Below are positions 43,265 to 54,479 of a stretch of DNA of 64,000 nucleotides, piece after piece (within the stretch, counting starts at the first letter, position 1; each line of letters opens with the position of its first letter). Below the pieces are notes generated by a model, which was not told the DNA's origin, did no database searches, and saw only the letters and a program-made list of their open reading frames with translations. The translations under genes were made by a program, and so were the position numbers. This stretch comes from Pollenia angustigena (lineage: Eukaryota; Arthropoda; Insecta; Diptera; Polleniidae). The stretch lies in contig OV884056.1 of the NCBI GenBank assembly GCA_930367215.1, forward strand, positions 231,127,127-231,191,126. The letters are read 5' to 3'.

Positions 43265-44204
43265 CAATATAACTAAGTAATTAAAAAAATCGGTTCATAA
43301 ATAAACGGGTTAAAGACCCAGTAAAATCTTCGCCTACAAAATAATATGTTAAGTAATCAGAAACACATAAAAGAACTACATACAATTCAACTTAAAAACT
43401 AATGAATTTTACAAGGGTTGTGCCAAAATGAATAAATTCAAAAGTAAGTAATTTTTTTTATCTAAATACATCCAGAAAAAAGTAGTTATCGAAGTTCTTA
43501 TGGAAGAAAGCTACTAAATAACGAGTGAAAGAAGCTATTCATTTTAAAAAAGTTTTTACTGGGAAACAAACAATTTCTTTCTTGCCGGAATAATGGTTTT
43601 GTCACAAAAGTGAACATATAAGATAAGAATATCAAATATCGATCATATTTTGTATATGTATATAAGAAGTATTAAATGTTCAAAATAAGCCAAGTCGGTC
43701 CATTACTTTCCCTCGAAATTTTGCTCTGCCGATACATTTTTTAGGGAAGAGACAAACAATTTCGAGGACAATTTTCACAATAGGGATAAAAATAAAAATT
43801 TAACCCTTGTTTCTAAAGATATCTTTTTTTCTAATAAACAAACATATAAAAATATTTACAATTATCTTATTTCGAAGACTAAGGGGCTTATAGCGTAAAA
43901 CGCAACGCCAACAATTTCATTAAAAGCAAAAACAAAATCAAAAATATTTTATAAATTTGTTGTTGCTTTCTACAGACATTCATATTATTTTTTTTTTCAA
44001 TTTTTTTTCAACGCCACAAAATAGAAGTGTTTGAAATTTAAAAATTCAAGATGAATTTCTATAGAAAGTAACAAAAAAATTATAAAATATTTTTGATGAC
44101 GATAACTCGTCAAATCTGGCAGCCCTGTTTTTATTATATTTATTTCTTTTGTTGACGTTTCGCTTTTATTTGACACTTAATTACTTGAAATATTCCAGTA
44201 TAAA

Positions 44205-44679
44205 CAAGGCGAATTTATTACAGGTGATCTTAAAGGCACAGAACATACAGAGACGAGATGGAAGATTTTGCGTTTTTTTCTGTCTCTTTCTACTAAACCT
44301 GCCCTTTTTGCATTTTTTGTTTTGATTACGCAGTTCGTGTTGATAGTAGCGGCCTGTTTTTACAAATTGCCACTTCACTACCAAAAAAACTTTTTCTTTC
44401 TCTTTCTTCGAAAGCTGCCCTCGCAAATGATTTAAACATTTTTGAAACGTCACTTTTTTCATCTCTGTATGCTTTGTGCTTAAAAGCCCTGCTGATATTA
44501 GCTAAAATCACTGTTGGATGTCAAAATTTGGTTTATTCTCTTTTATTATCTTTGTTTCTGTTTTGTTTTATTTCCGTTTTTGACATTGTACAATGATTTT
44601 ACAAAAACAAATTGCTTGTGGTTTTTGTACGAGTTGTACTTGTTGTAGTACCGAGTTTGCCTGGGATGAATTCGCCTTG
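44205..44679. mobile_element. MITE with CAAGGCGAATT termini, long form 475 bp
   Basis: CAAGGCGAATTTATTACAGG and CAAGGCGAATTCATCCCAGG (right, read inward) with identical 8-bp duplications AGTATAAA (44197-44204, 44680-44687). It has ~250 bp of extra interior relative to the short form at 54480-54704. The minus-strand ORFs 44181-44511 are incidental. Confidence 0.9.
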
Positions 44680-45229
44680 AGTATAAACAGAATTTGCTGT
44701 GTCTGTTTTCGCATTCAAATACAAAGAAACACTTTTATCTCATAAATCGAGAAACGATGGAATTTTTTGTTTCACACTTCATGTAAGAAATTTTACGATG
44801 CGAGAAATACAGAAACGAGCTACAGTTAAAAATTAGATTCATTGCCAGTATGATTTAATTATAAATTTTTGAAGTTATTTTTAACATGGTAACTCACGTT
44901 TATTTAAATTTCAGTCGTATTTGATAAAAAAAAAATATTAGAACATTTTTACTAAACCCAAAAAATGTAAAAATCCCGGGATTTGGGTCTTAAATTTTTA
45001 GAAAAATCCCTGTTTTTTGAGATTAGCATGCCTATTTATAACACACCTGGAAAATGTTTAATTAAAAGCCCAATATTTTTGCTGTTGTAAAAAAATTTTA
45101 AAAATTTTGTTGCTGTTGTATTGCCAGAGGTGTGTAGAAAAGACGGAAGCAGTGGTAAAGGTTGTAGAAAAAAGGACGAAACTTGTTACGACTTCATATT
45201 TTAAAAGTATTTACACACCTTATTATACC

Positions 45230-45411
45230 TTTTACTGAAGGTAAAAGAGTTGGCCATTCCATTTGAAGTTTTTGCAGTATACATAGACCCCAGATATGAT
45301 GGGGACTAGGTATTTATGTCACGTATAGCCGAAATTATTTGCTTTTAAAAATTTTGATCAGTCTATAATTGGCTGAGATATGACCCAAAAACAACGACTG
45401 CTTCTAATTTT
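45230..45411. repeat. Fragment related to the ATACCC/GGTATAA repeat class
   Basis: TATACCTTTTACTGAAGGTAAAAG followed by AGACCCCAGATATGATGGGG resembles one end of fly repeats of the AACAAGTAAG type, but the match is loose. Confidence 0.3.
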
Positions 45412-45442
45412 ACCAATAAATCCCCATAGATACGATTCATGT

Positions 45443-45715
45443 TGAAGCTTCCCTAGAATTTTCTTCCGACCACACACCTACAATTGTTGCTATAATGAAC
45501 CCCAATAGAATTGTACCTCCGACTGGTTACTTAGCGACGACAGCTACGCAAACTAATTGGTTAAAATATAAAAAATATCTCAGTACCCATTGCACAGAAA
45601 AAAGTTTGCTGAAACTAGCTGTTCAACATTCCAATATTGCCCAAAAAAAAAAACAAAAACTATTAAATGTCGAGCATCTCTTGTCTGAAAAAAGGAGGGC
45701 TCGAAGAGAATGACA
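45443..45715 (+). pseudogene. Jockey C ORF2, endonuclease C-terminus and linker
   Basis: Reads SSDHTPTIVAIMNPNRIVPP and NWLKYKKYLSTHCTEK. It then jumps, relative to B, past ~22 residues to LLKLAVQHSN and ends at TGA after KRRARRE, where B has TGG (Trp). Confidence 0.8.
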
Positions 45716-45836
45716 ATTGCACAGATCCCCTCAACTTAAGAACTTACTAAAGACTAAGAAAGTTATTGCAGACTCAGAAAACGGCTTCTCTGGAAAAATA
45801 TCTTAAGGAACTTGATGCAACCCCACAATCAGACTA

Positions 45837-46542
45837 CAGTACTTTTCGCTTATAGTCCACTACTATAGTTACACAACTTTTGTGAACTATAAGCGAATTT
45901 GGACTATAACCGATTTTTTTTAAAAGCCATTTTATGGATAATAAGTGAAACCTAGTATAATCCACATTTTGGACTATATAAATATTATTTTCTTCAATAA
46001 ATCCGCTCTTTTTAAACAAAAGAAAAGTTTATTAAAAACAACCAAATATTGATTTAATTTAAATAATTAGCTAAAACAAAAAACTTTTTTATTAATTAAT
46101 TCAAATGCTTTAAAAGATTTCAATAAAAACAAATGCGTATAAGATTCATTTTAATTCTTTGGATGACGAAATCAAACACAACATAAAACTCAGATATTTT
46201 TATTAGCGTTTTTTTATGAAGTTGGACGTTTATTTAACAAAAAATTGTCAGACGAAGACACCATGTCTTGAAATTTAAATTGCGAAATTTGGCATTTATA
46301 ATAGTTGCCAGGAAGGTAAATTAAAACATGTTGCCAGTTGATTAAAATTATATAAAAAACAGAGTGGACTATAAGCGAACATTTTTGCATGAAGAACTAT
46401 ACGAAAATGGACTACAAGCGAAATGGACCTTAGAACAAATAATTCGTATGAAATTCGAACAAATCTGCATGTGAATATGACAGTTTTGGTTTATATTCGT
46501 TTTTGGCCTTTAAGCGGAATGGACTATAAGCGAAAAGTACTG
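45837..46542. mobile_element. Pogo-like (Tc1/mariner superfamily) MITE, 706 bp
   Basis: Perfect inverted ends CAGTACTTTTCGCTTATAGT... with TA on both sides (45835-45836, 46543-46544). The CAGTA...TTCGCTTA start resembles pogo-type termini, and the TA target is the hallmark of the superfamily. GGACTATAAGCGAA-type sequence is repeated several times inside near both ends. Excision in silico restores the B-like reading SDYSLWRAA. No DDD/DDE transposase frame was found. Confidence 0.88.
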
Positions 46543-46544
46543 TA

Positions 46545-47517
46545 CTCATTATGGCGTGCAGCTGGAAATCTCAAAAGGCCAGTTGTCTCTAAACCACCAT
46601 TAAGAAACTTGAATGGAAGTTGGGCAAGAAATGATGTTGAAAAAGGAAATCTGTTTGTCAATCATTTAAAAAACGTATTTACCCCAAATATATCTCACGA
46701 TATTGCGGTCGAGTTACCACCTGTTGCTGCTAGAGCAGCTGTTCCCCTAAGATTTGAGATAAGAGAAATCGAAAACGCTTTTTGTGATTTAAACTCCAAG
46801 GCTCCTGGTTTTGATAAGATCAGCAACAAAATGCTTTTGGAGCTACCCAGCATAGCAAAGAAAATTATTGTTTTAATTTTTAATGCTATTTTAACCCTTG
46901 AATACTATCCTCAAAAGTGGAAGGTTTCCTTAGTCACAATGATACCTAAACCAGGAAAGGATCACACAAAAGTTGAGTCATATAGGCCTGTAAGCTTAAT
47001 TTCTAATATATCAAAGCTGTTTGAGAAGAAGCTGTTAGCTTCAAAATTAACCCCAATTTTAAATGAAAATATATGTATTCCTAACCACCAATTCGGCTTT
47101 AGAAGAGAACACAGCACAATTGAGCAAACCCATCGTATAGTTAACGCAATAAGAAAAGCCTTTGAAGAAAGAAAATATGGTTCCGCTCTATCCATCGATG
47201 TTTTTCAAGATTTTGATAAAGTCTGGCATGAAGGCTTATTACATAAATTGAAGCTAAACTTACCAGTAAACACACACAAGCTGTTAGAAAGCGTCTTAGT
47301 CGGTCGGAAGTTTATTATTAAAGAAGGTGATTATTTAAGCTCTCCTCAGCTAATTGACGGTGGAGTCCCTCAGGGAAGCATCCTGGGCCCACTTTTATAC
47401 TTAATATATACCTCGGATATGCCAACAAACAACTACACCCAAACTTCAACATTTGCTGATGATACAGCTTTTCTAAGCGTGCACGAAAACAGTCAAGAAG
47501 CATCTCGATACCTATAG
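46545..47517 (+). pseudogene. Jockey C ORF2, reverse transcriptase part
   Basis: About 320 codons with intact RT landmarks: PKPGKDH, SYRPVSLIS, QFGFRREHSTIEQ, GGVPQGSILGPLLY and TSTFADDTAF, then TAG at 47515-47517 where B has CAG. FQDFDKVWHEG replaces the usual SQAFDKVWHDG, so the conserved QAFDK is altered. An ORF starting at 46423 looks 364 codons long only because its first ~40 codons come from the pogo-like MITE. Beyond 47517, relics of the C-terminal region continue to ~48100 in several frames (WCYGIQLWGTASAS). Confidence 0.88.
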
Positions 47518-48254
47518 GATCATATATTTCAACTCGAACTATGGTTAAAGCAATGGAGGATAAAGGTCAATGAGCAAAAATGAGTACATATAACATTCAG
47601 TTTGCGTTGGGAATCATGCCCCCCTATTACAATCAATAATCAAATAATACCTCGAAATTCGCATGTAAAATACCTCGGTATTCATCTAGATCGCAAAATT
47701 AACTCAAATGAAACTAAAAGCCATCCAAATTCATTGGCTTATTAGAAGAAACTCTGTCCTTTGTCTCGACTGAAAACTTCTTCTTTACAACTCCATCTTA
47801 AAGCCAATCTGGTGCTATGGTATTCAGTTATGGGGCACTGCCTCGGCCTCTAATATCGAAAAAATTCAAAGGCGCCAAAATAAACTACTTCGAATAATCA
47901 CAGCTGCCCCTTGGTATGTTAAAAACTCAAATATTCACAAGGATCTCAATGTTCCATTAGTTAGAACTATGATTACGAAATACTTAAAAAGGCTCGAATT
48001 GCATCCGAACCCACTAGCACAAAATATTTTAAATGATAGCGGTCAGACTCGCTTAAGAAGAAGAGACACTGCAGCACTTATCCAATTAGATGAGCGATAA
48101 ATGAGCGATAAGTGAACAGAACCCGCGATGAAGAAAATTTTTGTCTGGCACTGGCAGGACATAAAATAACGTATTAGGTTAAGATTTGATTAATTATTGT
48201 TAGTTCATATTTAATACATGAAGATTCAATAAATAAACAATGAAAAAAAAAAAA

Positions 48255-49255
48255 TTGGTGAGCTGTTTTGTGAAAAACGTGAATAATGCCTCAGCATTTT
48301 TCCATATACAAATAAATTTGTCAACCAAACGATCTGAAATTTACAATCAAGCGTTTATATATCGAAGGCCTATATTCAATACCTGCTGTGAACCAAACAG
48401 ACAATTGTTCAGAAGAGGCAAAAAAGATACACTGTACACTATGAACCAGTGATGTTAACCTTACGGCAATTACCGTTTTGAGCGGTAATTTTGGGCTCTA
48501 ATAGGTATCAAGGCAATTTCAATCTTTATGTTATTATTTTTTTATAGGTTTTGGGTAAATTTATTTTATATAATTCATATATAGTTAAGTATACTAGTGT
48601 TTTCCAAGTGGTCGAAATTCGGCCATAACATGAAGAAAACATACATATAAGTATATAAATTTACATGTTTCGGGCATTGGTATTTTCGTCTTAGTTGATC
48701 GATTTAGCCAACCTCCATATGCCAAATCCGTGAATGTTTAATTTAGTTTTGTAAGTTCAATAATATAAAAAAATCAGAAAGTGCCAATTAAAAAACAAAA
48801 AAGTACTAAAAAGTATCCTCTTAGTACCAATTAAAAAACTAAAAAAGGACCAAAAAGTTCCCCCTTACAGATTCTTATTTACTCAAAACCGTGCAAGTTT
48901 AATTTTATGTTTCTAGGTCCAACATAAACGAAAATTCAATAAGTACCAGTCAAAGAGCAAAAAAGTGCCAATATTTTTCATCTTATAGGTTCTCATTCAC
49001 TCAGGACCCTGTACCTTTAGTTTCTAAAGTTATGTTTCTATATAAGAAACAATTTATTTTCCCGTATTTCCTCTTTTTAATAACTTGTTCTCTCCATTGA
49101 AGTACCAACAATTTCAATATTGTAGTGGGAGCCCATAGTTAACACATATATGTATGTAAATTTGTAGAGAACAATGTTTTGTAGAAAGAGTAAAAAAAAT
49201 AATTTTACTCCTTAAACGCTAGAATTTCGAAAAAGGGCCATATCTTTTTTGTTAG
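48255..49255. repeat. Intergenic DNA with AAGTACC-rich repeat
   Basis: From ~48770 the phrases AAAAAGTACTAAAAAG, AAGGACCAAAAAG, TTTCCCGTATTTCC and CTCCTTAAACGCTAGAATTT parallel 29810-29960. The ORF at 48240-48452 starts in the Jockey A tail and has no recognised homology. Confidence 0.45.
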
Positions 49256-49390
49256 ATAAGTTACGATAATTTTTCTTGGCTGAGCTGGGATTTGAACCCG
49301 GGTTGATCTTTACATGCTTCAAGAAATTTCGAACCACCAGTACTAATGGTTAAAGATTGATGTTTGACTGTTGGCTAACGGGCACCGCAG

Positions 49391-49477
49391 TGGTGCAGTG
49401 GGTAGAACTCAAAGATCTTCCGACGATAGAAAATGGTGTTTCTTGAAACATGTAAAGATCAACCCGGGTTCAAATCC
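49391..49477 (+). promoter_or_regulatory. Pol III-type A and B boxes in subfamily 2
   Basis: TGGTGCAGTGGG (49391-49402) fits the tRNA A-box consensus and GGTTCAAATCC (49467-49477) the B box, 65 bp apart, within GGCACCGCAG...GCTCAGCC. This is a better tRNA resemblance than subfamily 1. It is repeated in unit 2 (49922-50007). A folded functional tRNA is not evident because the spacing and anticodon arm are wrong. Confidence 0.6.
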
Positions 49478-50122
49478 CAGCTCAGCCAAGAAAAATTATC
49501 AATAAATTTTAATAAAAATTCCAAGTTGTAAAAATTCCTTCCCTCAGTGAAAATAATTTAATGAAAATTAAATTTGATGAACCCAAGCCTAATTAAAGAA
49601 TATCAAACAAAAAAATTAAAAATTAACAGTTCAACTAAAAATCAAAATTGTTCTTAAAAACATCTATGGCACAAGCTCTAATGTTTACATTTGTACTTTA
49701 ATTTGTACAAACAAAATGTCGACGAAAGTGGACAAAAAAACATAATAAACAAATGTATTCAGGTTTTCAAGACAAAGTCTTGACAGAAAGAATACGAAAA
49801 AACAGAGGAAAAAGGAGGCAACATGTAATTTGAAATTTAAGTGATAATAACAGCAAATTTCGAACCACCAGAACTACTGGTTAAAGATTGATGTTTGACT
49901 GTTGGCTAAAGGGCACCGCAGTGGTGCAGTGGGTAGAACTCAAAGATCTTCCGACGATAGAAAGTGGTGTTCTTGAAACATGTAAAGATCAACCCGGGTT
50001 CAAATCCCAGCTCAGCCAAGAAAAATTATCAATAAATTTTAATAAAAATTCCAAGTTGTAAAAATTCCTTCCCTCAGTGAAAATAATTTAATGAAAATTA
50101 AATTTGATGAACTCAAGCCTAA

Positions 50123-50304
50123 GTCTCTGGAATTGGGTTAATGAGACTCCTTGCATTCGTCAAGAGAGTGTGGGGTACCTTGGATACCATCACATCTGAC
50201 TGACGTTTTTACTTTCTTCTGTGGGTTATCGGACAATTGTGGTAACGCTAGGGACCTATTTGGTCTATGCGGGGTCTTTGTGACCGGCCACTCTAACCTA
50301 ACCT
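50123..50304 (+). mobile_element. 182-bp GC-richer insertion with ACCTAACCT tail
   Basis: Flanked by identical AAGCCTAA (50115-50122, 50305-50312), and the sequence continues as an uninterrupted unit once it is removed. It is much more GC-rich than its surroundings and ends CACTCTAACCTAACCT, so it looks like the 3' end of a 5'-truncated non-LTR element or SINE with a CTAAC-type tail. No family was recognised. Confidence 0.75.
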
Positions 50305-50379
50305 AAGCCTAATTAAAGAATATCAAAAAATTAAAAATTAACAGTTCAACTAAAAATCAAAATTGTTCTTAAAAACATT

Positions 50380-50901
50380 TGTTTCTATCTTTATTAGTTT
50401 AAAAGATAAATGGTGTGAGAAAGAAGGTCAGAAGTTCCAGTCACCTGTCTAATTATTTTTCTAACGAACAACGATTACTATTAAATTATTTTTGGATCTC
50501 TTTAAGTTTTGGATTTGAGGTTACCGAATTTACCCGTTTTTTACCCTTTTACCCCCTCAGGTTTTAATAAAATATATATTGTACACTTCTGTAAGTAAAT
50601 ACCTTTCAAATTGTCTATTTTTTCAAATCGGTGGGCAAACAGAGGAGGAGAGTGTTCTAAACTGTTCTGACTTTGCCGAATTATACATATATAGATTTAA
50701 TGAAAATTTTTCAAATTAACTAAAGCTTTTATGTCGAGTTTCAAACATATCAACATAAATAAACCTTTTTTATGTGTCCCACTTGAAGTGTGAGTAGCCG
50801 TACGTGAAGTGTGAGTAGCCGTACATATGTAGGTTTTTGAAAAGCGATTTTCAACGGCAGGTTTAAAAATGTATAAATGTTATATCAAAAATTTATGAAA
50901 G
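50380..50901. other. Intergenic DNA, no gene recognised
   Basis: Contains ACCGAATTTACCCGTTTTTTACCC, similar to 30160-30190 of the AAGTACC-rich repeat, but no gene. Confidence 0.4.
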
Positions 50902-51100
50902 TAAAGGCCCAAATACACTGATCAAAATACTCATCAAGCATTGTGGTAGTATTAGTGAAAATGTGTTTGTACATGTCACACCGACGATGCTGGAATTAAA
51001 ATCAAATAATTTAGATATGACGGCGAATATTACGTCAAGCTCACGTACACGTTGAATTCGCCGCGTGGACAAACATGTGACAAGTGTATTTGGCCCTTTA
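50902..51100. mobile_element. 199-bp MITE (AAGGCCCAAATACA), copy 3, inverted
   Basis: TAAAGGCCCAAATACACTGA at the left and TAAAGGGCCAAATACACTTG read inward from the right. The interior is the diverged reverse complement of the copies at 42861-43264. Confidence 0.8.
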
Positions 51101-51439
51101 TGTATCTGCAAAGTATATATTTTGAACCATTTGTTTGTTTAAAAATCAACAAGTTTTTAAACATATAAAATAGTTGCAGTGTGATGATTCATCACTGATG
51201 AATTTAACTAACAATAAAAAAATGATAATACCTATTTATGTACAGTTTAAACTTTTTATGTTTACTAGTACCATAGATGGGAGTAGTTCGCTAATTTTGC
51301 AGTATCAACTCACACTTAGTGTAAGATTATTGCAATAATTTTGTTGATGGTGAGTGATAGATTGAAAATTAGCAATCTCACTAAACATAAGTCATAGTGA
51401 TATTAAAAAATTTTGCACTCAAAAAAAAATTCTGATTTA

Positions 51440-51530
51440 AAAAAAGCCAGAAAAGTTGTAATAATGGAACACTTTTTATTCGGCCGATCAAATCCTACCT
51501 TTAGCTATAGGTAAGTTGTGCAAACGGGCC
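51440..51530. mobile_element. Half copy of the TTA-target MITE
   Basis: TAATAATGGAACACTTTTTA through CTTTAGCTATAGGTAAGTTG to GGGCCTTA matches the right half of 55205-55423. The left half is missing. Confidence 0.6.
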
Positions 51531-51896
51531 TTAGAGTGCTTATAATTCTTATTCGCTTTAGGGTTTTATTTGTTTAATATTTTTGCACAGAGAAAACAGA
51601 TTCGTGATCACAACCGAATTTGGCGCCAATCGAATTTCGTCGGTTGCATGTACTATCACACAATTCGGTTCCAATTACTGAAAATTTCGTTGCTTAGCAT
51701 AATAGTTTTGATAGCAACATTTAAATTTTAGTACACTATCAGTCATAACAACAGCTATTGTTAGTTGTTAGTATGATTATTAGAAACAAAATTGTGCTTA
51801 TACCCGAATGATAGGTGCAACTTAATTAACACATAATTGGTGTTCATAACAAGAGATTTTATTGTCGTTATTAATTTTTTTATTTTAACCGGTCAA

Positions 51897-52046
51897 ATGC
51901 AGCCCATAAGGGGCAAGGACTTGTCCAAAGGTAATCTCAATGAATGGAAAAAATGGGTTATTTTACAGTACGATGTCCTAGGGCAGGACCATATAACCCA
52001 GCTTGCATTACAAAGGGGAAGTCTTAAAACTACTCCATGGTATACT
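51897..52046 (+). CDS. Candidate terminal exon of an unrecognised gene
   Basis: An open stretch reads MQPIRGKDLSKGNLNEWKKW and continues for ~50 residues with varied, protein-like composition and clearly higher GC than its flanks. A pyrimidine-rich tract and TGCAG at 51898-51902 could be a splice acceptor, placing the exon start at 51903 in phase 0. At 52047 a CR1/L2-like element intervenes. If it is removed with its TATACT duplication, the frame continues WYTPED and stops at TAG 53146-53148. I do not recognise the protein. It could be a host exon, a processed fragment, or part of an unfamiliar transposon. Confidence 0.35.
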
Positions 52047-53130
52047 TATTTATTTATTTATTTATTTATTTATTTGTATATCGCATACAACAAGATTTAA
52101 ATCTTATAATTATAGTATGCGAATTAAGTTTGTTATAAAAGGTAGATTGTGTAGATAATACATTAGTGAATAACAAATTATACAATAATTAAAAATTATA
52201 AATAACAATACAATGTTTACTAATTATTATACTATATTAGACATACAAACAAAGATATTATTGGGAAAAATCAAAATTAATGGGTTTTAAGTAAAATGTG
52301 CAAGTAAAACTTTTTTAAAATCTCTAGCGTTGTTGTTTGCTTGGAGAGAATTAGGAAGTGAGTTCCAAAGACGGATAGAATATACGAAAAATTGGTACTC
52401 AGAGACAAGGCTACGATGACTAAATGGAATAAGTTTGTTGCCTCTATTGGATCTTGCAAATACTATGCGATTATATAAATAAGATGGTTCCTTTGTATAT
52501 ATGATTTTGTGCATCATGACAAGTACTTTCATATCCATAAAATTTTTAAAAGATATTTTGTAAAGTTTGTTTGAAAATGACGATATGTGATCATATCTGC
52601 GTAAACCGTATACATATCTTATAATGTTATTATATGTTTTGTGTAGTATGTTATTACTTGCAGAGTCACAGTTAGTGAAAATTTCACTACTATATACTAA
52701 TTGAGGTATTAAATATGTTTTTGCTATCAAAATTCTAGTATCAAGAGGTGTAAAAAATTGTGAAGCCCATAATTCTCGTAACCTTAGGTATGTATTTGCA
52801 GCGGCTTTTCTGATGTGGCTTGACCAATCCAAGTTGTTGTTGAAAATGACACCAAGATTTTTTGCAGATGATACACATTCAACCTTCTGGTTATTTAGCA
52901 AAATATCAAAGTTCGAGTTTACCCGAGTAGTTTTTTTGTGTATAATAAGGCATTTTGACTTTTGAGGATTAATTAAAAGTTTGTTGGCTGTGGCCCAGTT
53001 GTAGACGTTGTTCAAATCAGTATTCAACTTTTCCACATTTTCTTCAATAAGCTGTACCGTACTATCAATGTATATTTGCACATCATCTGCATACATGTGG
53101 ACCTTTGTATATTTTAGACATTGTGGTAAG
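52047..53130 (-). mobile_element. CR1/L2-like element, 5'-truncated 3' end with (TAAA)n tail
   Basis: Minus-strand copy ending in a (TAAA)n tail (52047-52075), flanked by TATACT at 52041-52046 and 53131-53136. Its 5' truncation is just upstream of the YADD codons. It holds the last third of ORF2 and ~210 bp of 3' UTR. Clean flanks and an almost intact frame suggest recent insertion. Confidence 0.88.
52287..53129 (-). pseudogene. CR1/L2-like ORF2 C-terminal third (from YADD on)
   Basis: Open from LPQCLKYTKVHMYADDVQIY at the truncation point to a stop at 52287, about 280 codons. It holds the RT catalytic YADD, LLINPQKSKCL, the KNLGVIFNNNLDWSSHI thumb motif, YGLRRYDHIS and the C-terminal SIRLWNSLPNSLQ typical of CR1/L2/Kiri-type proteins. 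It lacks the endonuclease and RT fingers, hence non-functional, though the retained frame has no stop. Confidence 0.87.
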
Positions 53131-53148
53131 TATACTCCAGAGGATTAG

Positions 53149-54470
53149 CTTTGAAATCATTTCAAAACGAAAACATGTCGTTAAAAACGAAGACATGTCG
53201 TTTCACTGCAAACTCTTTTTAATAATGACATGGTCTGGACCAGTCCAGGATAAAAATGGATCAAGAAGTCCAATATAATTTGCAGGGTATAAAAAAAATA
53301 AAACATACATTCATACATACATATGTACGTGTATATGTTCATACCTATAAGAATACGTAAAGTACTTACCCCTATTTATTAAGTTTTTCACATTTTCCAT
53401 TTTTGACCGCAAAGATATTTTTTAAATAAAATATTAAAAATTAATTTAATCTATCAAATGTTTTGACAGAAAATTTAGTAAGCAATTGGGGCTTTTAACT
53501 ATTTTTTGGTTGTGAATTCCGAATAATTATATTTTCATTTGTTGTACTCGAATTGAATCTATTCCAACAATCAATAATTAGCTGCAATAAATGAATAAAC
53601 ATTTATATTTTATTACTGCAACCGTTTCCCAACCAATTTGTTTTCTGAGTGTGGCTTTTCTAAAATCTTTGGAAAAGGTTTCCTGATAAGCTGGCCTAAG
53701 CAGCCAGTGAAATGAGCATAGAAGCTAGGTTTCCCTCAACAATAAATTTCAGTGTATTTATCAAATATGAAAAATTGGGAATTTAGCACGTCATACGGAA
53801 ATCGTATTAATGAGTAACCAAAATTAGTTTGTATCAAAAGTTCTTTTTTATTCGCACTTCAATTGGAGAAAATGTCTAAAAAAGAAATTGTGTTCGTTTG
53901 TATTTTGCAGGCTTATAAACCGCTTGACCGATTTTTATAAAGTTTTGACAGTATATTACCGATGGTCTGGAATGAACAATCGAAAAATTTTCAAAATTTT
54001 TAGTGGACGTGGCACCTCCTATGCAAAGTTAACACTTATTTTGGTCTATTTTAAAAACTTTTTGAGCTAGAGCTTTCAACCTTTTAATATAAAGAGCTCT
54101 TACGAGTAAAACTTTTGAAGTCTTGATGTGTTATTATATTATCAAAGGTTAAATTTGCAAAAAGCAAGGACCGGAAATTACGAACAGAAAACACAAAATT
54201 AAATTTTATTTTTTAAATAAAAAAATTTCGTGTGTGAAAAAACGTTTTTTTAGAAAATTTTATTCTATCTGCCTGTTTATCGATTTCTAACGTCGACCTT
54301 CGCATTGAAAATTACATTAAAAACAAAATTCTAAAATTTGATTTTGCTTTAAATGTAATTTGTTGAATATATTTATTTTGTTTTCAAAAATTGTTTGTTT
54401 TGAAACAAATTGAATTTTTTTTATACAAAAGTTTTTTAGAACACGTTTTATTTTAAAACTTTATTTTATT
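53149..54470. other. Intergenic DNA with a hAT-family fragment
   Basis: AAACGA(A)GACATGTCGTT is directly repeated at 53167-53208. 53630-53805 (TCTAAAATCTTTGGAAAAGG, CCAGTGAAATG, CAACAATAAATTTCAG) parallels 1965-2095 of the first hAT-type element in the same orientation. No gene was recognised. Confidence 0.45.
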
Positions 54471-54479
54471 TATTTTTTC

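Larger units (their letters stand above)
41970..45034. mobile_element. hAT-like element of the CCCGGGATTT family, 3.07 kb
   Basis: Left end TAGGGATGCCAAACAGG at 41970; right end decayed (AGATTAGCATGCCTA, ending 45034), with CCCGGGATTT blocks next to both. Flanking octamers TTTATTAC (41962-41969) and TTTATAAC (45035-45042) differ by one base. It is large enough to have held a transposase, but none is recognised. Three MITEs are nested inside. Confidence 0.65.
45412..48254 (+). mobile_element. Jockey-clade copy C, 5'-truncated, with poly(A) tail
   Basis: Starts within the endonuclease region (EASLEFSSDHTPTI in B numbering just upstream of SSDH) and runs through RT to the 3' UTR and A tail (48240-48254). 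The closest relative here is B. Broken by a premature stop (W to stop after KRRARRE), deletions near 45598 and 45745, a pogo-like MITE (45837-46542), a Gln-to-stop at 47515-47517 and further indels downstream. Confidence 0.88.
49257..50379 (+). repeat. tRNA-like tandem units, subfamily 2, with inverted left piece
   Basis: Two direct units with a 531-bp period (AAATTTCGAACCACC at 49324 and 49855), preceded by an inverted partial unit at 49257-49320, so the left junction is again head-to-head. The unit is homologous to subfamily 1 along most of its length (AATTATCAATAAATTTTAAT, ATGAAAATTAAATTTGATGA, AGATTGATGTTTGACT, ATACGAAAAAACAGAGG) but the promoter-like head differs. Unit 2 carries a 182-bp insertion. 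Confidence 0.85.

Noticed and set aside
42889..43276. Duplicated 60-80-codon ORFs, also 50893-51111
   Set aside because: They lie wholly within three copies of a 199-bp MITE and include its terminal repeats.
44181..44511. Lys-rich minus-strand ORFs
   Set aside because: They start and end inside a MITE with a defined target duplication; no homology.
46423..47517. Intact 364-codon gene
   Set aside because: The first ~40 codons are from a MITE and the rest is a truncated Jockey RT ending in a nonsense codon.
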